The notes under the pieces were generated by a model, which saw only the letters and a list, made by a program, of their open reading frames with translations, did no database searches and was not told the origin of the DNA. A DNA stretch of 64,000 nucleotides from an uncultured Ruminococcus sp. (lineage in GTDB: Bacteria; Bacillota; Clostridia; Lachnospirales; Lachnospiraceae). Position 1 is the first letter of the stretch; the number at the start of each line of letters is the position of its first letter. The stretch spans positions 1 through 64,000 of the forward strand of contig UQKK01000015.1 of assembly GCA_900541505.1 (NCBI GenBank), in the 5' to 3' direction. The position numbers were made by a program, and so were the translations under genes. Below are positions 7,728-16,448 of this stretch, piece by piece.

Positions 7728-7949
7728 TCACATCCGTACTCGAAGCCCCGCAAGCTGATCCGTTTTTACGCCGACCAGATACCAGCGGTCATCCATTTCA
7801 ATGCGGGTAGGCACCCATCGGCTGCCGATGAGGACATCAAAGCATTCCCCACAGTGCAGGCCGCCATAGTAACGCTCCAGGGAGAAGCGGATATCATATC
7901 GTCCGCTTTCCTCATCGTAAATCAGAGTTCCTTGTCGTTTCCGTTCCAT
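7728..7949 (-). CDS. DUF5348 family protein
   Basis: The protein has 73 residues. It carries the DUF5348 core: GTLIYDEESGRYDIRF, then YYGGLHCGECFDVL, WVPTRIEM and WYLVG, a compact all-beta protein found next to conjugation genes in Firmicutes ICEs. Function is unknown. It lies 9 bp downstream of the CHAP hydrolase gene and is followed by the terminator-like hairpin at 7693-7721, so it probably closes the core transfer transcript. Confidence 0.75.
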   Translation of the reverse strand: MERKRQGTLIYDEESGRYDIRFSLERYYGGLHCGECFDVLIGSRWVPTRIEMDDRWYLVGVKTDQLAGLRVRM

Positions 7950-7958
7950 AACATCCTC

Positions 7959-8909
7959 CTATTGTGTTGGTGTTTCTGTATTACTGTTGTCAGTTTCGCC
8001 GCCCACCTGCAGGACGCCATAGCCCAGGATTTCATAATAGCCCACGCTGTAGGATCGCTCCCGGCAGGCATCCCCGGAGTTTCCTTCGATGGTGTGGACG
8101 GTTCCATTCTCCACGCTGGCTACAATCCCCACATGGTCGGACACGCCATCTTGCCCATTGTCTGCCCAATCAAAGAAGATGATCATGCCGGGGGAAGGTG
8201 TTTCTGTTCCCGCCAGCCATTGATTTCTCTGTTGGAACCAATTGACGCCATCCGAGCAGAGGGAGAACTTCGGGCAGATACCACGGTCAATGTAGCCGCA
8301 CTGATCGGCGCACCAGGAGACGAAACAAGCGCACCATTCCACACGGGATTCGAATCCGTACCAGCTCCAGTAGGGCTGCCCGCCTTCGTTGCCGAGCTGA
8401 GACTGGGCCACGGAGACGATCTCCTGATTGACGCCCACGATGAGCTGGGTAAACTCTGCCGCATCAATGTCTGTTCCGAAGGCGGCATTGACAGCGGCGA
8501 TGAGCTGTTCATCCGTCTGATCCGGCGCGAAACAGCCCACCAGCTTGCTCACGAAATCCGGCTCAAAGGAAAATTCATAGAGGGCAGTCGTATAAAGTAC
8601 CTGGGCCTCCCGCACCTTCTGCCAGTCATAACCGGCTGCGGTCATGGCATCCTCGATGGCATACATGGTGTCCTCTACACCTTGGAGCTTGGCGAGTTCC
8701 TCGGCGGAGAGGTTCTGTTCCACCATCTGTTGAAGCTCTGCGGTATCGAATTCAATGGTACCGTTGAAGATGGAGACGATAGCCACGATGGGCATCACAA
8801 TGATGATAATGATGCCCAGGACGATCCCGCCCACTACCTTGAGTACCTTTTTATCGGTAAGAAGGGATACGGCAATCTTTTTGAGCGCCGCACCCACTGT
8901 GGCGCTCAT
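7959..8909 (-). CDS. CHAP-domain cell-wall hydrolase of the type IV secretion system
   Basis: The 316-residue protein has a single N-terminal membrane anchor (VVGGIVLGIIIIIVMPIVAIVSIF, about 27-50), a helical linker and a C-terminal CHAP amidase/endopeptidase domain. The catalytic Cys is in EWCACFVSWCADQCG and the His in DHVGIVASVENG. This is the VirB1-like peptidoglycan hydrolase that opens the wall for the channel. The ATG overlaps the VirB4 stop (ATGA), indicating coupled translation. The C-terminal Asn/Thr tail (DNSNTETPTQ) is low complexity. Confidence 0.9.
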   Translation of the reverse strand: MSATVGAALKKIAVSLLTDKKVLKVVGGIVLGIIIIIVMPIVAIVSIFNGTIEFDTAELQQMVEQNLSAEELAKLQGVEDTMYAIEDAMTAAGYDWQKVREAQVLYTTALYEFSFEPDFVSKLVGCFAPDQTDEQLIAAVNAAFGTDIDAAEFTQLIVGVNQEIVSVAQSQLGNEGGQPYWSWYGFESRVEWCACFVSWCADQCGYIDRGICPKFSLCSDGVNWFQQRNQWLAGTETPSPGMIIFFDWADNGQDGVSDHVGIVASVENGTVHTIEGNSGDACRERSYSVGYYEILGYGVLQVGGETDNSNTETPTQ

Positions 8910-10741
8910 CGGCCTCCGGCCTTTCCGAAGATGGCCGATTTATAGTCCGGCGCAATGACCTGTAAAAGATACCGCTCAATCCCGCACCGGTATAGGCAGG
9001 TGCCTCTCTCCGGATATTTGATCAGTTCAAACTCCGATGGCTCCACCTGGAGGGCATCCATAAACTCTGTCGGGTTGATCTGGCCGGGGTTAAAGAGGAA
9101 CTGATGGGTGGGGATACTAAACAGCGGTTTTGTCATCTCGCAGACTTCCGGCATCAGGAAGTCATTGATGTTCTGGCTGGCGATGATGATCGCTGACTCC
9201 TTCTTTCGGACACGCTTCATGGCGTTTCGGATATACTCGATGGAGGTCAGGTTGGTCAGGTACATATACAGCTCGTCAATGGCGGCTGCGGTATTCCCCT
9301 TACCCAGGAGCTGGTTGGACATAAAGGAAAGCAGATTGAAGAGCATGGCATCCTTCAACCTGCGGTTAGTATCCATCAGCCCCTTCACGCCGAAGCACAG
9401 GAAGGCATCATCCGTGATGTTGGTGTAGCCATTGAAATACTTACTTTGCGATCCCACGCACATGGAATGGATGCCCAGGCATACCTGCTGGAGGGTTTCC
9501 TCTGTGTACAGGTACTTCCGCTGATTGTCGTAGGTCATGAATTCTTCTTCGCACAGCTTATAGAAGTCCTCCATGATGGGGAAATCCGTAGGCTTTTTGG
9601 CGCTGTAGTCCGTGCTGTCGGTAATGCCGAACCGGGCATACAGCTTGGCCAGCAGGATCTCAATGGTGTCGATCTGCACATCCGTGAAATCCTTATAGGC
9701 CCGGAAGAAGTCCTTCAGGTAAGCGATGTGCTGGGAGAGCCTGGTCACTTTCCGGAAGGCCAGCGGTGTGGTGGCATCGATCTCGCCCTCCGTGCCATCG
9801 CCCCATGCCTTTGGCTCTAAGGGGTTGACAATGTACTCGCCGGACATGAAATCGATGTAGCAGCCGCCCAGGGCCTCCGTCAGTTCCTCGTATTCCGCCT
9901 CCACATCTAAGGCGATGACCAGCTTTCCTGCCTCCCTTAAGTTGGTCAGAATCAGCTTTAAAAGATAGGATTTCCCCTGGCCGGAGTTGCCAAGGATCAG
10001 GATATTGCTGGTGGTCTTATCCTCGCTGCGCCGGTCAAAGTCTACCAGGATATTGGTGCCATACTTATCCCGGCCCAGGTAGATACCACGTGGATCGGTC
10101 TTGCCGGAAAAGTTAAAGGGGTACAGGTTGGCTACGGAGCTGGCGGGCAGCACACGCTCGAACTGCGCCCCGAACTGATTGGCCCCCACAGGCAGAACAG
10201 AAAGATATCCTTCCTTCTGCCGGAGGGTGAGCCGGTCAACCGTGATTTTGGAGCGAGTCAGCTCCATAGCAATCTCTGACTGCAGCTCCTTTAAGGCATC
10301 CATGCCCTTGGCTTTCAGCTCAATGAACACGGAGCAATGGAGAAGCGGTTCCTTGTTTTTCCGAAGGTTGGCCAGAAGCTCCACCACATCCTGCAGATTC
10401 CCTTCGGCCTCAATGGTTTCATTCACATCGCTGCCGGTACTCATCAGCTTGTTCTTCCGGGTGGCGTTCTGCAGGATCTTCCTCTGTTCCATGGCCTCCA
10501 CCAGCCGGTGGTAGATCCGAAGCGTCACGCCATTGCGGTCAGCAAGCTGGGAAAGGATGGCCTGTTCCTCGGTGGAGGGCGGGTACTCCCTGATGGCCCA
10601 CACGCAGCGGTAACTGTCTCCAACGATATAGTGGTCGGAAAGGAACTTGATGGTACCCGGCAGGATGCAGTCGAAGAAGTCCTTGGTGCGGATTTCCTCC
10701 ATCTGCTCCGGTGTCAGCACCTTGGGTTTTCGTTTGAACAT
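8906..10741 (-). CDS. VirB4-type conjugation ATPase (CD1110-like)
   Basis: The protein has 611 residues. Walker A is ILILGNSGQGKSYLLK (about 247-262), Walker B AAAIDELYMYL (about 488-498), and downstream ASQNINDF matches the VirB4 sensor region. The N-terminal 200 residues match the VirB4/TraC assembly domain. It powers substrate transfer and pilus or channel assembly at the inner face of the membrane. The start at 10,741 has AGGAGGTAAGAA; just upstream CTTGCCG/CGGCAAG forms a hairpin whose last bases abut the ribosome site. It is overlapped by the CHAP gene downstream and preceded by sortase B. Confidence 0.93.
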   Translation of the reverse strand: MFKRKPKVLTPEQMEEIRTKDFFDCILPGTIKFLSDHYIVGDSYRCVWAIREYPPSTEEQAILSQLADRNGVTLRIYHRLVEAMEQRKILQNATRKNKLMSTGSDVNETIEAEGNLQDVVELLANLRKNKEPLLHCSVFIELKAKGMDALKELQSEIAMELTRSKITVDRLTLRQKEGYLSVLPVGANQFGAQFERVLPASSVANLYPFNFSGKTDPRGIYLGRDKYGTNILVDFDRRSEDKTTSNILILGNSGQGKSYLLKLILTNLREAGKLVIALDVEAEYEELTEALGGCYIDFMSGEYIVNPLEPKAWGDGTEGEIDATTPLAFRKVTRLSQHIAYLKDFFRAYKDFTDVQIDTIEILLAKLYARFGITDSTDYSAKKPTDFPIMEDFYKLCEEEFMTYDNQRKYLYTEETLQQVCLGIHSMCVGSQSKYFNGYTNITDDAFLCFGVKGLMDTNRRLKDAMLFNLLSFMSNQLLGKGNTAAAIDELYMYLTNLTSIEYIRNAMKRVRKKESAIIIASQNINDFLMPEVCEMTKPLFSIPTHQFLFNPGQINPTEFMDALQVEPSEFELIKYPERGTCLYRCGIERYLLQVIAPDYKSAIFGKAGGR

Positions 10742-10828
10742 TTCTTACCTCCTTGCCGCCGCTTTGCACCGGCAAGGGGATCAGAAAAGGCCGCTTTGCC
10801 TGATGCAAAACGACCGATAGTTGATTGG

Positions 10829-11611
10829 TTATTCCGTTTTCGCAGCCACAATGAGCAGACGCCCATCCCCGCCGGATGAACCATAACAGGTAGACAGGGT
10901 GAGGAGCTGCTGGCCATATGTCGGGATAATCCCGGTGTCATAGAGGGCACACTCCCTGGCGTAGCGGATCTGGTGCAGGAAATCCGTCTCTGCATCCACG
11001 GTAAGGAAACGGTACCAGGCATCCTCCTTCTGCACCTTCATCACGGAAAAAATGGTATAGAGTGCTTTGCCAGCGGCAGTTTCCAACTCAATGGTTGGAT
11101 GCTCAGCATAGTAACTGGCATCCGTATAGTTTTTCAGGCTCCCGAACATGGTGCCATTCTTCATGTTGTGGCCGTAGATGATTAAGTTTGCGCTCTCCAG
11201 GCTGCACCGGCCATCCAGGAAGGGGACGCCATTTATGCTGTACGCCCCATAGAAATCCTTCCGAAGATATTTCTCAGAATCCTCCGGGGTGTGCATCAGC
11301 GGATAGTCCACCGCTGTGCCGGGGATGCAGATCCAGCCGATGCAGTCTGCGTTCTGCTCGAACAATAAGGAGAGATTTCTCTGTTCCTCCTGCGGCTCCT
11401 GAGCTTCTGCAGATTCCTCCGGCGCAGAGGATTCCGCCTGTGATTCCTCCGGATCTTCCGGCGCAGTGACCAGATCCGCCAGATCCTCGAAGGTATCCTG
11501 CGCCTGTTTCTGCCTCCACAGGTCATGGCCTGCCATGAAAACCGACAGCAGAACAACAAAAACCAGGACAGTACCGATGACCGCCCTGGGGATTTTAGGC
11601 TTCTTCTTCAT
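10829..11611 (-). CDS. srtB: Class B sortase
   Basis: The protein starts at the MKKKPKIPRAV ATG, with GGGGAGGA 5 nt upstream, and has 260 residues. It has an N-terminal membrane anchor (VIGTVLVFVVLLSVFMAG), an acidic Glu/Ser/Pro linker and the sortase B domain: IYGHNM (catalytic His), TLSTCYG (Cys) and GDGRLLIVA (Arg). It probably anchors the ICE-encoded adhesin (16780-20430), whose C-terminal VPQTG motif resembles the PxTG-type substrates of clostridial sortase B, to peptidoglycan. The gene overlaps the upstream one by 17 bp, and 88 bp separate it from VirB4. Confidence 0.92.
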   Translation of the reverse strand: MKKKPKIPRAVIGTVLVFVVLLSVFMAGHDLWRQKQAQDTFEDLADLVTAPEDPEESQAESSAPEESAEAQEPQEEQRNLSLLFEQNADCIGWICIPGTAVDYPLMHTPEDSEKYLRKDFYGAYSINGVPFLDGRCSLESANLIIYGHNMKNGTMFGSLKNYTDASYYAEHPTIELETAAGKALYTIFSVMKVQKEDAWYRFLTVDAETDFLHQIRYARECALYDTGIIPTYGQQLLTLSTCYGSSGGDGRLLIVAAKTE

Positions 11612-12209
11612 CGGAATCCTCCCCGTCAAAGAACTGCTCTCCATCCGTGTCCGGCATCTGATCCCCATTCATGGATGCTTCAAAGTAGACCGCCAGGAAA
11701 CGTTTGATCTCCGCCTTCTTCATCCGGTGGGTTTCAAAGCCCTGCTCAGAGACCACCTTTTCGATCCGGTTGGCGGTATTAAATACCTGTTCCGGCTTCA
11801 GATTTCGGCAGCGGCCAATGAGCAGGAATTGTCTGGCGGTAGCCATTTCTGTCTGGATATCATCCAGGAAATCAATGTCCTTTTTGATGATCTTCCGTAC
11901 CTTGGGATTGGTTTCTTCCTCAAGCCGAGCCTGCAAATAGGTTTTATTATCATCGAAGCACTCGCAGGAGTCGGTACAGGTAACCTCGATATCCGGCACG
12001 GCGGACAGCACCATCATCAGGTGATGGATCTTGATCTCGATATTGGCCCTGGACAGCACGGAGATATTGGTGGGCGCAATCATATAAAATAAAAGCTCAT
12101 ATTTCCCCACCGCAAGCCCATACTTGGTAAAGGTCTTGATGCCGAGAAGTTCCTGGGTGGAGCGCCCTTTTTTCTTTTTCTGGCGAGTTCCTTTTTCCTT
12201 CTTCGCCAC
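11595..12209 (-). CDS. VirB4 N-terminal-domain-like conjugation protein
   Basis: About 204 residues. The GTG at 12,209 is preferred because GGAGGTGAT lies 5 nt upstream; an ATG at 12,224 is possible. After a basic start (KKEKGTRQKKKKG), the region GLAVGKYELLFYMIAPTNIS through ARQFLLIGRC resembles the N-terminal assembly domain of TraC/VirB4 ATPases, but no Walker motifs follow. The tail is very acidic (FFDGEDSDEEE). It sits between PrgI and sortase B, the usual place in this ICE family. It probably acts in channel assembly at the membrane's inner face; the VirB4 resemblance is inferred from the pattern. Confidence 0.65.
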   Translation of the reverse strand: MAKKEKGTRQKKKKGRSTQELLGIKTFTKYGLAVGKYELLFYMIAPTNISVLSRANIEIKIHHLMMVLSAVPDIEVTCTDSCECFDDNKTYLQARLEEETNPKVRKIIKKDIDFLDDIQTEMATARQFLLIGRCRNLKPEQVFNTANRIEKVVSEQGFETHRMKKAEIKRFLAVYFEASMNGDQMPDTDGEQFFDGEDSDEEEA

Positions 12210-12214
12210 AGGGA

Positions 12215-12475
12215 TCACCTCCATTCAAAGTATTGCTGGGTAGAAATAAAGTAACGTACCGCATACCGCATAAAGTCCAGGACAGTGGTGTCATCCATCC
12301 GGATGCTTAAGAATCCAAAGCACAGAGTAACCGCAGCCGGGACAAAAAAGCCGAGCTGCACCAGGGCCAGCACCGACAGTAGTGTTGCGATACACAGGAT
12401 GGCAAAATCCCGCAGCCCCCACAGCCACAGGTTGGCGGTAGCTTTTAAGTTTTGCGGGTAAAGATAGGTTGTCAT
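12215..12475 (-). CDS. PrgI/VirB3-like inner-membrane conjugation protein
   Basis: The 86-residue protein has two adjacent hydrophobic helices (about 22-40 and 43-58) and the starting pattern YLYPQNLKATANLWLWGLRDF, followed after the helices by MDDTTVLDFMRYAVRYF. This is typical of PrgI-family proteins, the VirB3 counterpart that docks VirB4 at the membrane. It overlaps the 12472-12849 gene by 4 bp and precedes the VirB4-like gene by 5 bp. Confidence 0.8.
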   Translation of the reverse strand: MTTYLYPQNLKATANLWLWGLRDFAILCIATLLSVLALVQLGFFVPAAVTLCFGFLSIRMDDTTVLDFMRYAVRYFISTQQYFEWR

Positions 12476-12849
12476 GAAATTCCTCCCTTCATCGTCATGT
12501 CATCATCCTGGACATATTCCAACAGGGAACAGCCATGATGTTTCTGACAGCATTCCTCCATTAGATCGATGAGAAGCTGTTTTTCTTTCTCTGTGGGATG
12601 ATACGCATGCCATTCACTCCCGTCCGGACGGTCAATCTGATATTCTGCCAGAAGTTCCCCGGATTCCGTATTGTATTTGGCATAGAGATTGATCCATGTC
12701 TCCGAATCGTCCGCAGTGTGGGTGCCAAACTTCCGATCCACATCGAACCAGGTTTCCACATAGGCAGTGACGATACAGCCATCATCGTCTATCTCCATAT
12801 CCGGATCGATCACAAGATCATCCCGTGTCAGTTCCCCTGTTTCCGTCAT
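12472..12849 (-). CDS. Conserved ICE protein of unknown function (125 aa)
   Basis: An acidic, soluble protein with the pattern VTAYVETWFDVDRKFGTHT, then TWINLYAKYN and YHPTEKEKQLLIDLMEE, seen in related Clostridiales ICEs between the VirB6 and VirB3-like genes. No catalytic motif is recognised. The C-terminus DDDMTMKGGIS fits loosely the acidic-then-Met tail shared by other proteins of this ICE. It overlaps both neighbours by 4 bp, so it is translated as part of the transfer block. Confidence 0.65.
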   Translation of the reverse strand: MTETGELTRDDLVIDPDMEIDDDGCIVTAYVETWFDVDRKFGTHTADDSETWINLYAKYNTESGELLAEYQIDRPDGSEWHAYHPTEKEKQLLIDLMEECCQKHHGCSLLEYVQDDDMTMKGGIS

Positions 12850-13088
12850 AGTGTTTTCTCCTGAATCACCTCTGCTTTTTCCAGCAGATCGTCCTGTAAA
12901 CTTCCAGACGGCACATAGCCCGCCATTTCTTTTAGGGCTTCTTCATCCTCCCACAGATGAAAGATGGTCAGATATCCTTGTACAAAGCGATCCAGACCGG
13001 CCTGTTTGGTGGACAGATGTTTCCCCTGGCAAACCGCCGCCATCTTTCGGATGCTGGCCACAGCTTCTGGTTTAATTTTCATACTCAT
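12846..13088 (-). CDS. Conserved small ICE protein (80 aa)
   Basis: Mostly helical, 80 residues: MSMKIKPEAVASIRKMAAVCQG, then TKQAGLDRFVQGYLTIFHLWEDEEAL. The ATG at 13,088 has GGAGGGAAT 4 nt upstream. It overlaps the following gene by 4 bp. No known domain is recognised. Its place between TrbL and PrgI-like genes suggests a transfer accessory role. Confidence 0.6.
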   Translation of the reverse strand: MSMKIKPEAVASIRKMAAVCQGKHLSTKQAGLDRFVQGYLTIFHLWEDEEALKEMAGYVPSGSLQDDLLEKAEVIQEKTL

Positions 13089-13100
13089 ACGATTCCCTCC

Positions 13101-14048
13101 TTATCTTACGGAGCGGGCCAGCCCCCTGGTCAGGTTGACTGCCGTGGTGGTGGCATGAACCACGCTCATCACGTTGACACGCACCGAGCTGTCCAGGCCG
13201 AACTGCTGGGCAATCCGAGGTACCTCGTTGGCTGCCAGCATGATGCCAAGCCCCAGGAGCATATTTCCGGGGAAGGTCAAAAGCCCTAAAAACAGAAGTG
13301 TGGTCTGCATAAAGGAGGTCAGGCAAAGGGCTGCCACCTGCCGCATCCATTGTACGAAGCCATCCGTATAGCCCCTGGGAACACTGAACATATACAATGC
13401 GCCCACGGACATCTGGATCAGCAGGATGCCGCCACGTTTGATATTGGCGAAAAAGATCTTAATCACACAGTAGGCGAATGCGATCAGCGACAGGATATTG
13501 AACAGGCTGGCGCTGATTTCATTTCCAATCATAAAACTGCCTACCAGCACGTTGGTGCTTTCCCCAGCCAGCCCCAGGCTCTGTTGTCCGGCAAAAATCC
13601 GGGTGAGATCCCCGGCAAAAGTGTTCTGCAGGCTGATGCAGAACTTATATAGTTCAATGGGTACCACGCCGATCAGAGAGCAGGCAAAGAAGCCTTTCAA
13701 CACGTTGATGGCGGCGGATTTGATGTCGGCCCGTCCGTGCTGGTACTCGATGGCCACATCGAACACCGCCACCACCACGCCTGCCACAAAGAGCGCCCAG
13801 CCGAACAGGGTAAACAGTTCCACAGTGGCCCGCACCCAATCCAGCTCGAAGATCTCGGCTCCCATATTTCCCATCATGGTAAAGAACTGCGCCACCGCAT
13901 CATAGATGGTGGTGTAGAACCACTGGAGCATGGTATCCCAGATCACGTTGGAGATCTGCTCACCGAGGAAACTGAACACGCTGCCAATGGCATCGCCAAT
14001 CCCGCCGATGAGGTCACCTAACCAATCAAATATTGTAATCACCTCCAA
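13101..14048 (-). CDS. TrbL/VirB6-family conjugation membrane protein
   Basis: About 315 residues with at least five hydrophobic segments, including FGWALFVAGVVVAVFDVAI, a long stretch around ISASLFNILSLIAFAYCVIKI, and FMQTTLLFLGLLTFPGNML. This is the VirB6/TrbL polytopic core of the inner-membrane complex. The start is unusual: TTG at 14,048 and GTG at 14,042 overlap or abut the perfect GGAGGTGAT, whereas the best-spaced codon is an AUA giving MFDWLGDL. The true start is uncertain by about 6 residues. A hairpin with paired GGGAAGGC/GCCTTCCC lies immediately upstream (14051-14085). Confidence 0.82.
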   Translation of the reverse strand: MEVITIFDWLGDLIGGIGDAIGSVFSFLGEQISNVIWDTMLQWFYTTIYDAVAQFFTMMGNMGAEIFELDWVRATVELFTLFGWALFVAGVVVAVFDVAIEYQHGRADIKSAAINVLKGFFACSLIGVVPIELYKFCISLQNTFAGDLTRIFAGQQSLGLAGESTNVLVGSFMIGNEISASLFNILSLIAFAYCVIKIFFANIKRGGILLIQMSVGALYMFSVPRGYTDGFVQWMRQVAALCLTSFMQTTLLFLGLLTFPGNMLLGLGIMLAANEVPRIAQQFGLDSSVRVNVMSVVHATTTAVNLTRGLARSVR

Positions 14049-14050
14049 AG

Positions 14051-14085
14051 GGGAAGGCCGCTTTTACTGAGCAAACAGCCTTCCC
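14051..14085 (-). terminator. Hairpin immediately upstream of the TrbL gene
   Basis: GGGAAGGC and GCCTTCCC form an 8-bp stem with a 19-nt loop, followed on the minus strand only by CTTTGG and then the ribosome site. With so short a T-run it is a weak terminator at best; it may instead protect the message 5' end or modulate ribosome access. Confidence 0.4.
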
Positions 14086-14106
14086 GCCATGTTGTCGTTT
14101 CTGAAC

Positions 14107-14517
14107 TTACATTCCCGGCCCGGTCATACCGATGGATTCGTCCTGATACATTCCCACATAGTCAAGGATCGTATCTGCGATCTGCGTCCGGTTGACCTGG
14201 GTGATGGGAAGATACCAGGAGGGCTTGCCATCGTATTCCCATATGTGCGGTTCGATGGCATCCTTTCCGTTTCGGAGCTGTTTCCCGATGATGTCAGAGA
14301 ATCGGAAAAGCTGCTGATCCACCACGCCATCTGTCCGGTTGATGATGGACAGCTTGATGGCATCGTATTGGTCTATGATGCCGGTGGTCGTAAGCTGCAG
14401 CTTTACCCTCAGATCCTCATCCAACCGGGCCAGACAGGTTCTCCCGCAGAAGTGGGCATCCTGTAAAAGTTCGCTGTTTCCAAAGAAATTCCGCATTTCC
14501 TTTTCGTAAAAATTCAT
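14107..14517 (-). CDS. Conserved ICE protein (about 136 aa), Met-tipped
   Basis: The ATG at 14,517 (MNFYEKEMRNFFG) with AAAGGAAAC upstream is favoured over an upstream GTG at 14,541. The sequence AHFCGRTCLARLDEDLRVKLQL, then INRTDGVVDQQLFRF and IADTILDYVGMYQDE, is a recurring small-protein family of Clostridiales ICEs with no assigned function. It ends SIGMTGPGM, one of the shared tails. Probably soluble. Confidence 0.65.
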   Translation of the reverse strand: MNFYEKEMRNFFGNSELLQDAHFCGRTCLARLDEDLRVKLQLTTTGIIDQYDAIKLSIINRTDGVVDQQLFRFSDIIGKQLRNGKDAIEPHIWEYDGKPSWYLPITQVNRTQIADTILDYVGMYQDESIGMTGPGM

Positions 14518-14537
14518 GCTGTTTCCTTTCTGCCTTT

Positions 14538-15974
14538 TCACTGGCTCATAGCAGGGCCGGGTTCTTCCGGTGCCATGTCAAGCGAGGTATCCTCCTTTGC
14601 CGGAGGAGCCAGGATTGCCGGATTGACAACGCCCTCGCCGCTGTAGCCCAACCTTTGATTATGCCATTGCCGCAGTTCCTCGCCATGTTCCCAATAGTTA
14701 CTCAGGAGCCTGACTGCCTGTCCGTACATATAGCCGGTGATGCCATCCGTATCTGCTGAATGGTTGGTGCGCTCGGCGGCCTCCGCTACAGAAGCCCCGT
14801 CTTTGATTTCCTGTTCCATCATCTGGCTCCAACGCTCGGCATAGCGGACGATCCCGTCTATGCCTCTTTCTGCTCTCAGTTCCAGATAGTTTTTCTTCAT
14901 TCCATCCCGGATACGGAAAGACGGAGCAGAGCCGGTTTCCGAAGCGGATGACACATCCCTTCGGGTAAAAAGTTCCCGGTTTCCAAACATGCCCCAGGGA
15001 TCTTCCTCCGGGACAACATCCGGATATAACCGAGGCAGGAGCTGGCTGATTTCATCCAGGCTCATTTCATATAAGACTCGTTCCCCAATCATCCAGCCTT
15101 GATTTTCCTGCATCGGCTCTTTTAATTGCGCCATCAGATCCAGGCTGCTGGCTGGATATTGGTCTTTCTCAAACCGGAAGGTCTGATAAAACTGCCAGAA
15201 GGTATACATTTCAACAGCGTGATCCAATGCTCCTTCAAAATCCATGGAAGACCATTGCTGTTCCATGAGAGCATATTCCTGATCCAGATGGGCATCCAAA
15301 AGTTCCATAAGAGCAGCATGATCGGTCATCCCGGCTGCGGCATCATCCAGCTTGTAATACTCCGCCAGGTTCTCCCGGTTTAATTCCACATCTTCCAAAA
15401 GGAGACTTGCGTTAGGGCCGATTTCAAAATATCCGCCCTGGTCATATGCCTGCGCCAGTGTAGCCAGAGGTGTTTCTTCTTCTGCCAGGGCCGCTAAATA
15501 GCCCTGATCGTAGCTGGCACTGCATTGCTCCAGGTTGCGATAGACAGTCTGCACCACGCAAATCTCAGGGAGCTTTTCATAGAAGGCATCTTTCCCTTGC
15601 GAGAAAGCAGCGTTCCACTGGCCCCGATAGGCTTCGTATTCTGCCTGCAGTTTCGGATGCAGTGTATCCAATACCTCCGGATTGCCAAAGTAGCGGTAAT
15701 AGTGAGTCGGCGGCAGGACGGTCATCCCCGGCATGTGCAGATAGGCATCCTCTTTCGTCCATACGGCGATTTCCTCCAGGGTAGCGTTCCGGTTTGGCTC
15801 CCCGTTTTCATACCAACAGGGATGGTCTACGATCTGAAAACTGCGGGGCTGCTCTCTGGCAAGCAGCTCCTGAATCTCCGGGTGCTGATCCAATTCTCCG
15901 CTGTCCGGCACGAACAGATCCAGCATGGTTTCTCCAGGTTTTAAGCGGATCTCACATCGATGGAATATGACCAT
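14538..15974 (-). CDS. Large ICE protein of unknown function (478 aa), Met-tipped
   Basis: A soluble, acidic protein with no recognisable catalytic motif. It contains repeated segments of the type 'alpha-rich 50 residues with Asp/Glu and Tyr' and YGQAVRLLSNYWEHGEEL near the C-terminus. Similar long accessory proteins occur in this ICE family between the pilin and VirB6 genes. The tail reads EEPGPAMSQ, matching the acidic-then-GP-Met tips of several other ICE proteins. A partial DUF3849-like flavour around YRNLEQCSASYDQGYLAAL was noticed but is not secure. Confidence 0.6.
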   Translation of the reverse strand: MVIFHRCEIRLKPGETMLDLFVPDSGELDQHPEIQELLAREQPRSFQIVDHPCWYENGEPNRNATLEEIAVWTKEDAYLHMPGMTVLPPTHYYRYFGNPEVLDTLHPKLQAEYEAYRGQWNAAFSQGKDAFYEKLPEICVVQTVYRNLEQCSASYDQGYLAALAEEETPLATLAQAYDQGGYFEIGPNASLLLEDVELNRENLAEYYKLDDAAAGMTDHAALMELLDAHLDQEYALMEQQWSSMDFEGALDHAVEMYTFWQFYQTFRFEKDQYPASSLDLMAQLKEPMQENQGWMIGERVLYEMSLDEISQLLPRLYPDVVPEEDPWGMFGNRELFTRRDVSSASETGSAPSFRIRDGMKKNYLELRAERGIDGIVRYAERWSQMMEQEIKDGASVAEAAERTNHSADTDGITGYMYGQAVRLLSNYWEHGEELRQWHNQRLGYSGEGVVNPAILAPPAKEDTSLDMAPEEPGPAMSQ

Positions 15975-15994
15975 TCCTTAATTGCCCCCTTCCA

Positions 15995-16336
15995 TCAGAG
16001 AATCGACCAGATGTACATGGGAGCGGTCAGGGTAAAGATCAGGCAGGCGAACAGGATGCATGGGGCTGCGAATTCAAACTGCCCATGCTTTCTGTAGTCG
16101 AAGTAAGCGGTGCCGACCTTTACGAAGAACAGGATAGCCAGGATCATATCCACCACCGGGAAGACCACGTTGTTGACTACCGTTTTGATCTGTGTCTGGG
16201 CCTGCGTCCAGGTCTGTTCAATGGCCCCGGCCACGTCACCGGCGGCGAAGGCGGGCATGGCGCTGGCTGCCACCAGCAGTGTTACCATGGCCGCAGACAG
16301 AAGAATCTTTGTGGTTTTTTTCTTCATAAGTTGCAT
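15995..16336 (-). CDS. DUF3852 / VirB2-like conjugative pilin or channel subunit
   Basis: About 113 residues. The ATG at 16,336 follows AGGAGGATA; an in-frame ATG 4 codons on is also possible. A signal peptide (KKKTTKILLSAAMVTLLV, cleavage near AFAAG) precedes a short extracellular part and two hydrophobic helices around PVVDMILAILFFVKVG and APCILFACLIFTLTAP. The GTAYFDYRKHGQFEF loop is the DUF3852 hallmark. By size and topology it is the VirB2-like subunit of the transfer apparatus. Confidence 0.8.
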   Translation of the reverse strand: MQLMKKKTTKILLSAAMVTLLVAASAMPAFAAGDVAGAIEQTWTQAQTQIKTVVNNVVFPVVDMILAILFFVKVGTAYFDYRKHGQFEFAAPCILFACLIFTLTAPMYIWSIL

Positions 16337-16448
16337 TATCCTCCTATCAAAATGGGGAGGAATGTCTGGCGGCAGACGCCTTCGGCATACAGGAACCGCT
16401 TTATAACGTCTGCCGCACAAAACGATTCCTCTGTGTCGAAGTTACATT

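Noticed and set aside
7854..8945. A 363-codon plus-strand frame
   Set aside because: It is antisense to the CHAP hydrolase, whose catalytic motifs and coupled start are clear; the plus frame has no ribosome site.
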